Of a stretch of 64,000 nucleotides of DNA, positions 39,601-47,775 are shown in pieces (the first letter of the stretch is position 1; each line of letters begins with the position of its first letter). The notes under the pieces are model-generated. The model saw only the letters and a list, made by a program, of their open reading frames with translations. It searched no databases and was not told the origin of the DNA. The DNA is from Deltaproteobacteria bacterium. GTDB lineage: Bacteria > Desulfobacterota > Desulfobacteria > Desulfobacterales > Desulfatirhabdiaceae. Made by a program: the position numbers and the translations under genes. The stretch is from positions 62,001 to 126,000 of the forward strand of contig JACRBZ010000066.1 of assembly GCA_016219185.1 (NCBI GenBank), given 5' to 3'.

Positions 39601-39619
39601 TTACGAACTTAACCCTTAA
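36602..39619 (+). CDS. PEP/pyruvate-binding-domain protein with N-terminal receiver-like region
   Basis: 1005 aa; DGSLGGKARGLAFMSVLL, PLSIRSSSLLEDAQFQPYAGLYKTYMIPN; N-terminus VREILLISSPYDAYIMEEDRS, RVLILVEDSPQYYSSFLPLIY resembles receivers. Confidence 0.8.
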   Translation: MACYFFLFYPTPISPMTLKNSELPNEFYSQFKMFHEIMSIKVREILLISSPYDAYIMEEDRSLASRIVNEYIGLNLSLPPRVTRTSSGRNALTLLEQKTFEMVITMPNVDDMDAQTLGVKIKAKHPDLPVILLSHSLRSIFPQGEYRKLMGIDKVFIWSGNSDLLLALVKNAEDRLNVDRDTQRAMVRVLILVEDSPQYYSSFLPLIYKEIVKQTQAVLGVGLNEEHRLLRMRSRPKIMLAETYEEAMNLFRKYRSYLIGIISDTRIPRNGKLDDHAGADILAFMKQEIPDLPILMLSSDPHNRMKADRIPAIFLDKNSPNLLIELQDFFLNHLGFGDFVFRLPDRTEIDRASSLRTLELKISRIPDESLLYHASRNHFSNWLMARSEFALASTFRKVQASEFQNTAELRQYIISGLHTVRKLQQKGVVAQFRAQTFDSDIMDFVKIGDGSLGGKARGLAFMSVLLLQHPALLIAYPQVSIQIPKTLVVTTQGFESFIALNHLQYCAKNDFSDQDISEIFLKAEMPEWLVSDLEAFLVQVHYPLSIRSSSLLEDAQFQPYAGLYKTYMIPNNHPDPTIRLRQLINAIKLVYASTYYEDPRSFARNSVSQPQEESMAVIIQQLTGEVYGDYFYPALSGVVQSHNFYPVSHMKSEDGIAHIAIGMGKTVVEGEKSVRFSPRYPRILPQFTTVEDILSNCQRYFYALKVRDYPDALNFDRYANLEKREVDEAQAEYPIRVLSSVYIPDEHRIRDSGHLPGSKIASFASILKHNLFPLPQLLSDLLDLGRKGMGCPVEIEFSVNLGTEDQRKNEFYFLQMRPMATEIDQQDVVITDDDLQKPLCFSRHALGNGKFGSISDIVYVKPLEFQINATEQMADEIGRINAMLSREKRPFLLIGPGRWGTADRWLGIPVQWRNISGVGAIIELKNSQIHADPSQGSHFFQNITSLGIPYITVAEDSDDTLDWKRVEAYSSVQETRYIRHVRLDHPVIIKIQGKKSIGVIYELNP

Positions 39620-40987
<1,368 letters not shown>

Positions 40988-40993
40988 GGGTTA

Positions 40994-41019
40994 GGGATCA
41001 AGGGTCAACCTTTGATCCC
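40994..41019. terminator. Hairpin between convergent gdhA and the NtrC-type regulator
   Basis: GGGATCAA ... TTTGATCCC inverted repeat across the convergent ends. Confidence 0.45.
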
Positions 41020-42381
41020 GTATTTCTTGATTTTCTGGTTCAGGCCGCTTTTCCCGATTCCCAGAAGGTCGGCGGCATGGGACTGCACATTGCGGGAGAT
41101 GGCCAGAGCCCTTTCAATCATGGCTTTTTCCACCATATCTAGGGTTTCATACAATTTGGCGTTATCCGAAATACCATCCAGGTGAAGGGAATGGCCGATG
41201 CTTTTTTTGAATTCCTTGGGCAGGTCGGAAACCCGGATGATATTTCCGGGACAGAGAACCATGGCTCTTTCGATGGCATTTTCAAGTTCCCGGACATTTC
41301 CCGGCCAGTTGTACCCGTAAAGCAGGCGATCCACTTCCTGATCCACGCCGGTCACCTGCTGGCCCGGCCTGCGCTCTGACGCGTATTTTTCAATCATATG
41401 ATCCACCAGCAGACGGATATCCTCAACACGCTCTCTTAGCGGCGGCAGCGCAAGATAAAGGACATTCAGCCGGTAATACAGATCTTCCCGAAAACGCCCC
41501 TGTTCGGTCTCATGTTTCAGGTTTTTATTGGTTGCTGCAATAATCCGGATATTGACTGGAACCGGTTTTACGCCGCCGACGCGTTCGAATGCCCTTTCCT
41601 GTAATACGCGAAGGAGTTTTACCTGAAGATTCTGTGAAAGCTCTCCGATTTCATCCAGGAAAAGCGTGCCTCCGTCAGCCAGTTCAAAGCGCCCTTTTTT
41701 CATGGCAATGGCGCCGGTGAAGGCGCCTTTTTCATGCCCGAAAAGCTCACTTTCAAGAAGATTTTCAGAAAGGGCCGAACAATTGACGGCGATAAAGGGT
41801 CTGTCTTTGCGGGGGCTGTTAAAATGAATGGACTTGGCTACCAGTTCTTTTCCGGTCCCGCTTTCGCCTTCAATCAACACCGTTGCGGAAGAAGGCGCCA
41901 TTTTTTTAATCAGCTCGAATACCTCCTGCATGCGCTTGCTTTTTCCAACGATATTGCCGAAATTATACCGGGTTTCAACCACATCTCTGAGTCTGAGGTT
42001 TTCCTTGACAACCTGGTACATATCAATGGCTTTTTTGACAAAAATAATCAGGCCCTCATTGTCAAATGGCTTGAGGATATAATTATAAGCTCCTTTTTGC
42101 ATGGCTTCTACGGCCTTTTCAACCGTTCCGTATGCCGTCATCATCATGACGGGCAAATGCGGATTGATGGCCTTTATCTTTTCCAGAAGCTCAATGCCGT
42201 CCATCACCGGCATTTTCATGTCGGTCAGGACCAGGTCCACGTCCGCATTCGCGTGATTCAAAATCTCCAGCGCTTCCATGCCGCTGTTGGCGGTCAAGGT
42301 TTCATAGCCGACATCCTGGAGCACGGCACTTAAAATGAGCGGATAATTTTTTTCATCGTCAACGATCAGAATCGTTTCCAT
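41005..42381 (-). CDS. Sigma-54-dependent response regulator (NtrC family)
   Basis: Receiver ILIVDDEKNYPLILSAVLQD; AAA+ ESGTGKELVAKSIHFNS, ELFGHEKGAFTGA; Fis-type HTH end. Confidence 0.96.
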   Translation of the reverse strand: METILIVDDEKNYPLILSAVLQDVGYETLTANSGMEALEILNHANADVDLVLTDMKMPVMDGIELLEKIKAINPHLPVMMMTAYGTVEKAVEAMQKGAYNYILKPFDNEGLIIFVKKAIDMYQVVKENLRLRDVVETRYNFGNIVGKSKRMQEVFELIKKMAPSSATVLIEGESGTGKELVAKSIHFNSPRKDRPFIAVNCSALSENLLESELFGHEKGAFTGAIAMKKGRFELADGGTLFLDEIGELSQNLQVKLLRVLQERAFERVGGVKPVPVNIRIIAATNKNLKHETEQGRFREDLYYRLNVLYLALPPLRERVEDIRLLVDHMIEKYASERRPGQQVTGVDQEVDRLLYGYNWPGNVRELENAIERAMVLCPGNIIRVSDLPKEFKKSIGHSLHLDGISDNAKLYETLDMVEKAMIERALAISRNVQSHAADLLGIGKSGLNQKIKKYGIKG

Positions 42382-42389
42382 GCCATTCC

Positions 42390-43568
42390 TTACATGGCCA
42401 GGCCGATTTTTTTACCCAGCTCAAAACAGGCTGCAATGGCCTTTTCATCCGGTACGTACTGAACCTTCATTCCCGGATCGATCATTTCAAACTTCATGCC
42501 CTCAAGTTCCTGGGTGAGGAGCTTGACCGCTTCACCGCTCCAGCCGTAAGAGCCGAAGGCAGCCCCGACTTTGTTTTTGGGTTTAAGGCCCTTCATATAG
42601 GTCAGAAAGTCTCCCAAAGTCGGGAAAAGGCCGTTGTTCAGGGTTGGAGACCCGATCACAACGGCTCTGGCATCCAGCACCTCCGTCATGATATCGCTGC
42701 GATCCCATTTTCGAAGATGCATGGGATGAACGGCGACACCCTGTTCGCTGAGGCCCCCGGCAATGGCATGTGCCATTTTTTCGGTACTGTGCCACATGGT
42801 GTCATAGACGATCACCGCCTTTCGAGCGGTTTCCTGGCGGCCCCACCGGACATAGGCGTCGATGATCTTGCCCGGATCTTTCCGCCAGAGAATGCCATGG
42901 TCCGGACAGATCATGCGGATGTCCAGCCCCATGGCCGTCACCTGTTCCACCAGCTTAAGAATCAGCGGCGCATAAGGAAGAAGGATGTTCGCAAAATATT
43001 TTTTGGCATGGGGCATGATGTCATCACGCATGCAATCGTCAAATTTTTCGAACCCCGCATAATGCTGGCCGAATGCATCGCTGGAAAACAAAATCTTTTC
43101 TTCATTCAGATACGTAAACATGCTGTCCGGCCAGTGAAGCATCCGGGTTTCCATAAAAGTCAGCGTATGATGGCCAAGACTCAAGGTCTCGCCGTTTTCA
43201 ACAGCATGATAATTAAAATGCTGCGGATAATGCAGGGACAGGTTTTTCTGGCCCATTTTTGAACAGAACAGGGGTTTGTTCTCGCCAACCCGGTGCATGA
43301 TCCGTGCAAGCCCCCCCGAATGATCCATCTCGGTATGATTGCTGATCACCACATCGATCTTTCCGGGATCAACAATCCGAGTGATATTCTCAATTAATTC
43401 ATCCGAGAACTCTTCTTTAACCGTGTCAACCAATGCGATTTTGTCGTCCACAATCAAAAACGCGTTATAGCTGCTCCCCAGATGGGTGGAATACCCGTGA
43501 AAATCCCGGATATTCCAGTCATTCACACCGACATCATAAATTCCTTTTGCGATTTCAACCGGTTTCAT
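42390..43568 (-). CDS. FprA-family A-type flavoprotein (rubredoxin:oxygen oxidoreductase-like)
   Basis: SNHTEMDHSGGLARI diiron motif, VIVYDTMWHSTEKMAHAIAGGL flavodoxin domain. Confidence 0.94.
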   Translation of the reverse strand: MKPVEIAKGIYDVGVNDWNIRDFHGYSTHLGSSYNAFLIVDDKIALVDTVKEEFSDELIENITRIVDPGKIDVVISNHTEMDHSGGLARIMHRVGENKPLFCSKMGQKNLSLHYPQHFNYHAVENGETLSLGHHTLTFMETRMLHWPDSMFTYLNEEKILFSSDAFGQHYAGFEKFDDCMRDDIMPHAKKYFANILLPYAPLILKLVEQVTAMGLDIRMICPDHGILWRKDPGKIIDAYVRWGRQETARKAVIVYDTMWHSTEKMAHAIAGGLSEQGVAVHPMHLRKWDRSDIMTEVLDARAVVIGSPTLNNGLFPTLGDFLTYMKGLKPKNKVGAAFGSYGWSGEAVKLLTQELEGMKFEMIDPGMKVQYVPDEKAIAACFELGKKIGLAM

Positions 43569-43576
43569 AAATTTGC

Positions 43577-43735
43577 CTACTCTTTTTCAAAATCGGATTT
43601 GGCCGCGCCGCATATCGGGCATTCCCAACTATCCGGAATATCCTCAAATCTGGTTCCGGGTTTTACGCCACTGTCGGGGTCACCCAGAGCCGGGTCATAA
43701 ACATAACCGCACACCGTACATACATATCTGTCCAT
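43577..43735 (-). CDS. Rubredoxin
   Basis: [52 protein letters not shown]. Confidence 0.97.
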   Translation of the reverse strand: MDRYVCTVCGYVYDPALGDPDSGVKPGTRFEDIPDSWECPICGAAKSDFEKE

Positions 43736-43780
43736 TCGTATCCTCCTGGTATTTTGCAAGAAAGTTCGAGTGTTGTACTC

Positions 43781-44746
43781 CTAAGCCATACCCTTTATAA
43801 ACTCAGCCACCCTTGCTTCAATGGCGTCTCGTACGCGACGCGCGGCATTCAAATCTTCAGGCGCGGTAAAATTCCACAATTCCCGAGGAATGCCATCCAG
43901 CACCACGGCCGTGTCGTCTCTTCCCATCGAAATGATCAGCCCGGGTTTTTCCGTTGTCAGCACCGCGTTTATCGATGCAGTCTGGCGGAATCCCATGTCA
44001 ATCCCCTTTTCCTGCATGGCTTCGACCATGAGGGGATTGAGCTTTTCAGCAGGCTGACTGCCTGCGGTGAGCACATCCAGTTTGTCCCCTGCAAGAATCT
44101 GCGCAAATGCCCCGGCCATCTGGCTGAGGCAGGCATTTTCCCGGCAGGTGAACAGTATTTTTTTTCTTCCCTGAAATGGTTCCAAAAGCGTTGCAACTGC
44201 TGCCTGAACATCATCCCGAAGCGTTGCGTGTCGCTCCATATCCCCGGGTTTTTCAATTTCCCGGTAGGTCAGGCTGCCGACGTACTCGGCACCGACTGCA
44301 TCATAAAAATATTTCATGGTCAGGTGCAGCCCATCAAACAGATTTTTCCCGCGGGTTGCACCCACGGCCAGGGTATATCCCCTTCGCCATTTTCGGTTGG
44401 GGTCCGTAAGGTGAAGTTTGTATTTTCGAGCCCAGAGGGTCTGACTTCGATCAATCAATGCCTTAAGCTGTGCCGTTGTATTGTAAAAAAAAATCGGGGT
44501 AGCGGTAACAATGACATCGGCTTTTCTGAGCAGCGGGTAAATCTCATGCTTCATATCATCATCAATCGGGCAAATCCCTTTTTTTTCACAGAGAACATAT
44601 TCCATGCAGGGATCTATCTTTTTCTGACAGACCTCGATCATCTGCGTGTTGGCGCCCAGTCTTCGGGATTCTTCCAGGAACGCCGAAAGAAGAAACCGGG
44701 TGTTCCCTTTTTTTCTGGGGCTTCCCTGAAGTCCTAGTACAAACAT
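43781..44746 (-). CDS. NADPH-dependent FMN reductase/flavodoxin-fold protein fused to a LMW-phosphatase/ArsC-like domain
   Basis: N-term FVLGLQGSPRKKGNTRFLLSAFLEE; C-term KKILFTCRENACLSQMAGAFAQIL..AGSQPAEKLNPLMVEAMQEKGID. Confidence 0.85.
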   Translation of the reverse strand: MFVLGLQGSPRKKGNTRFLLSAFLEESRRLGANTQMIEVCQKKIDPCMEYVLCEKKGICPIDDDMKHEIYPLLRKADVIVTATPIFFYNTTAQLKALIDRSQTLWARKYKLHLTDPNRKWRRGYTLAVGATRGKNLFDGLHLTMKYFYDAVGAEYVGSLTYREIEKPGDMERHATLRDDVQAAVATLLEPFQGRKKILFTCRENACLSQMAGAFAQILAGDKLDVLTAGSQPAEKLNPLMVEAMQEKGIDMGFRQTASINAVLTTEKPGLIISMGRDDTAVVLDGIPRELWNFTAPEDLNAARRVRDAIEARVAEFIKGMA

Positions 44747-44876
44747 CTGATTCTTTCCTTAGTGATCGCCCGCTTTTTAAAAAAAGGTCGGGGGGATTTT
44801 GAAACCGAGTCCAGGAATCCCCCCCTTAAGCAATCATATTTTGCAATGTGTCATGGCCGAAGAGCGGGCTGCCGGT

Positions 44877-45218
44877 CTATTTTACATGGCATTGCGCGCA
44901 GGTCACGGGACCTGATTTTTCTCCGGCCTCTTTCTTTGCTTTGTGGCACTTCACGCACTGCTTGTTCATGACCTGTTTCTGGGCAAGGGTTCCTTTTTGC
45001 TTTAAGTCCTGAATGGAGCCCGCCTGCTGGGGAAAAAGATCATGGCAGAGCATGCAGTCCTTAAGCGCTTCCTGGTGCTGATGGTGGGGAAATTTCACGT
45101 CCCCCTGATTTCCGGATGGAATCACCATCTCTGTTGCCCCATTGTTGGTTTCGGCAATGGACAGCCCTGCAACCCATAGCGTGGCGGCACATATCAATAG
45201 AACCATGCATTTCCGCAT
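44877..45218 (-). CDS. Small multiheme cytochrome c (three CxxCH motifs, cytochrome c3/c7-like)
   Basis: Signal peptide-like N-terminus; CMLCH, CVKCH, CAQCH. Confidence 0.9.
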   Translation of the reverse strand: MRKCMVLLICAATLWVAGLSIAETNNGATEMVIPSGNQGDVKFPHHQHQEALKDCMLCHDLFPQQAGSIQDLKQKGTLAQKQVMNKQCVKCHKAKKEAGEKSGPVTCAQCHVK

Positions 45219-45280
45219 ATATTATCCCCTTGATGATTCACCGAATGGGAGCGCCGGGTAAATTTCCTTGGTCCGATGGA

Positions 45281-45484
45281 TCATGATGGTATCGTTGAGG
45301 TCGCCGAACCGGAAAGCGTGCACTGGGTAAAATCGATTTCTTTCCCGCAGGATTTGCATGTATGTTTTTTATCAAATTCATCCGAAAAAATCTCAAGCTC
45401 TTTTGAACAAGAAGGACAGTTGCAGGAAAACGATTTCAAATTCTTGAATTCTTGAAAACCCGGACAATGTAATGGTGTTGTCAT
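45281..45484 (-). CDS. Small zinc-ribbon hypothetical protein
   Basis: 67 aa with CPSC and CKSC pairs. Confidence 0.6.
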   Translation of the reverse strand: MTTPLHCPGFQEFKNLKSFSCNCPSCSKELEIFSDEFDKKHTCKSCGKEIDFTQCTLSGSATSTIPS

Positions 45485-45495
45485 AATTTCCTCCT

Positions 45496-45756
45496 TTAGG
45501 TGGTCAATAATTTAGCAATCTCTCTGCCATAGTCCTGAGCCATCTGAATGCCGCCGCCCAGAGAACTGGCTTTGAGGCGCAGCGGCGCTCCAAACGCCAG
45601 GGCGTCATATCCATTCAGTTCATTGGCATTCTTTATATCACCGGCTTTCATTATGTCAACATCAACTCCGGAAAAGCGCAAGCCTTCAGCGATTAATCTG
45701 CCGATATTTTCGGTTTCTCCGGTTCGTGTTGCATATACGATAAGCGTTTTTGGCAT
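45496..45756 (-). CDS. Short flavodoxin-like protein, apparently lacking its central part
   Basis: MPKTLIVYATRTGETENIGRLIAEGLRFSGVDVDIMKAGDIKNANELNGYDALAFGAP then ..AQDYGREIAKLL; only 86 aa. Confidence 0.65.
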   Translation of the reverse strand: MPKTLIVYATRTGETENIGRLIAEGLRFSGVDVDIMKAGDIKNANELNGYDALAFGAPLRLKASSLGGGIQMAQDYGREIAKLLTT

Positions 45757-45776
45757 AACATACTCCCAAACGAATA

Positions 45777-45938
45777 TTATTTTTTGGCGATGCGTTTGTC
45801 CATGCCATCGTCTTTGCAATCGGGCGTGTAGCAGGAGTTATCCAGAAATTCACATTTTTCCTTGCAGGACGGACACTGGTCCGGCGGAGCGTCCGTTGTA
45901 AAGGTGTAACCGCAATTTTGACATTTCCAGCTTGTCAT
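45777..45938 (-). CDS. Rubredoxin-like small iron protein
   Basis: MTSWKCQNCGYTFTTDAPPDQCPSCKEKCEFLDNSCYTPDC.. Confidence 0.85.
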   Translation of the reverse strand: MTSWKCQNCGYTFTTDAPPDQCPSCKEKCEFLDNSCYTPDCKDDGMDKRIAKK

Positions 45939-46043
45939 ATTCCCTCCTTTTAAACAGGCGGGGCAGAGGTAAAGAAGGCAGAGGATATATCGGAACATCT
46001 TCTTTCTTTGCCTCAAGCCTTTCTGCGTTGAATTTGCTGATCC

Positions 46044-46418
46044 TTATGCCTTCCAGAGGCCGTGAAGATTACAATACTCTCTTGCGGTAACTGTTGCGGC
46101 ATCCAGCGTAAATGTAGCTTCAGGAACCTGACCGGGATTCAGAAACTGTCGATAGGCCTTGCCATCGGCAATGATTTCAATCCATTCAATAAAATGTTTT
46201 TCTTCCATGGGGTGAGCGACACTGCCAACTTTCACCTTGAAGCCGCCCGGCACCTTTTCGATTACCGGAACATGTTTTTCCTTTGCCGCGTCAACAGTGT
46301 TTTCAACCGTCTGTTTCATGGGCTGGCCGCAACAAACAAGCTCACCACCACCGGCATGAAGGACTTCAACGATATTGCCGCAGATCTCACATTTATAAAC
46401 TTGAAGTTTCTCGGTCAT
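46044..46418 (-). CDS. dfx: Desulfoferrodoxin (superoxide reductase)
   Basis: [66 protein letters not shown]. Confidence 0.97.
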   Translation of the reverse strand: MTEKLQVYKCEICGNIVEVLHAGGGELVCCGQPMKQTVENTVDAAKEKHVPVIEKVPGGFKVKVGSVAHPMEEKHFIEWIEIIADGKAYRQFLNPGQVPEATFTLDAATVTAREYCNLHGLWKA

Positions 46419-46499
46419 ACAATCTCCTTTCAACTGGTTAATATATGGATTTCGGATATTCTGGTTTGCCCCGTTCAAGGGGGGAAAGCCGAGGGATCG

Positions 46500-47075
46500 T
46501 TAATAATTTTCTCCCAGAAGCTCATAATGGGCCTGGGTATGGGCACAGGCCGGACACATGTCCGGCGCTTCTTCGCTTTCATGAAGATAACCGCAGTTCC
46601 GACATCGCCAGGTCACTTTTTTGTCTTTTTTGAATACTTTTCCAGTCTGAACATTGGCTGCCAGATCCCTGTAACGCTTTTCATGCTGTTTTTCAGCAAC
46701 CGAAACTTTTTCAAAAACCATGGCAACGGTTTCAAAACCTTCTGCTCTGGCGACTTTGGCAAACCCCGGGTAAAGGTCCGTGTGCTCTTCATGTTCCCCT
46801 GCTGCCGCTGCCAGCAGGTTTTCAAGGGTTGTTCCCACAGCGCCGGCTGGAAAACAAGACGTTATCTCCATCATGCCGCCTTCCAGAAAATTGAAGAACC
46901 GTTTGGCGTGTTCTTTTTCCTGATTGGCTGTTTCGGTAAAAATATCGGCAATCTGGACATAACCTTCCTTGGCGGCCTTGCTGGCAAAATAAGTATAGCG
47001 ATTTCTCGCCTGGGATTCACCCGCAAAAGCCTTCAGCAGATTTTTTTCAGTTTGAGTTCCTGTGATACCGGGCAC
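46500..47075 (-). CDS. Rubrerythrin, probable GTG start
   Basis: GTQTEKNLLKAFAGESQARNRYTYFASKAAKEGYVQIADIF..; C-terminal WRCRNCGYLHESEEAPDMCPAC; GTG after aggagg. Confidence 0.96.
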   Translation of the reverse strand: MPGITGTQTEKNLLKAFAGESQARNRYTYFASKAAKEGYVQIADIFTETANQEKEHAKRFFNFLEGGMMEITSCFPAGAVGTTLENLLAAAAGEHEEHTDLYPGFAKVARAEGFETVAMVFEKVSVAEKQHEKRYRDLAANVQTGKVFKKDKKVTWRCRNCGYLHESEEAPDMCPACAHTQAHYELLGENY

Positions 47076-47088
47076 GTATTTCCTCCTT

Positions 47089-47367
47089 TTAAGTTGATAT
47101 TTTTCTTTTATCCTCATGCCACCAGCCTTTTTGCTGGTGGGCTTTTTTTTCCTGTTCTGCAATTTTTTTCAACCGGTATGCTGCGTCCCGCAGTATACCA
47201 TACATAATTCCGCAGCCGACATCCTCTCTTTCTACATCACCCTGATCCGCAAGTGCAATCATCTCGTCTACGAGTTTGAGTGTCCGGTTAATGTTGGTAT
47301 CGCAGGGTTTCACGGCAATGGCTTTCTTTCTATTAAAAGTTGTCTGAATTATTGTTTCCAATGTCAT
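47089..47367 (-). CDS. Conserved hypothetical protein upstream of rubrerythrin
   Basis: 92 aa ORF, same strand, 13 nt upstream of rubrerythrin. Confidence 0.55.
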   Translation of the reverse strand: MTLETIIQTTFNRKKAIAVKPCDTNINRTLKLVDEMIALADQGDVEREDVGCGIMYGILRDAAYRLKKIAEQEKKAHQQKGWWHEDKRKIST

Positions 47368-47775
47368 TGACTTAAGGAATTCATCCGGAAAAGTCCTGTC
47401 TTTGAAAAAGGGGGACTTTTGCTTTAAATGGCAATCGGATCAATTGATTTATTCGATTACTATAGTTGCTTATCAATTTTCGTGCCATGGAAAAACATTA
47501 TCTTGAAATTTATATATTTTAAATATATACAAGCTGTTATATAATATAAAATATTCTATTCGAAAACAGGGTCCATTTTAATCTCTCAGGATGATACAGC
47601 ATCAGAAAGACATATTCATCTCCTGGAAGAAGATAACCTGTTATGATTTATTGTTAATAAATATTTTATCATCTGTGCGCCTTCAAATTTAGATACACTT
47701 GTGTATCATGAGACACAATGACCATGTCTCAAAACCGGTCTGCCGGTGAACCATTGTTGGCGCAGCAGGAGGAAT

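Noticed and set aside
43754-44737. 327-aa plus-strand ORF
   Set aside because: Antisense to the flavin reductase/PTP-like fusion gene.
44762-44971. 69-aa plus-strand ORF
   Set aside because: Overlaps the intergenic GGGGGATTTT..AATCCCCCC inverted repeat and the antisense of the cytochrome gene; no protein-like features.
46062-47207. 381-aa plus-strand ORF
   Set aside because: Antisense to desulfoferrodoxin and rubrerythrin; no recognisable motif, low-complexity F-rich translation.
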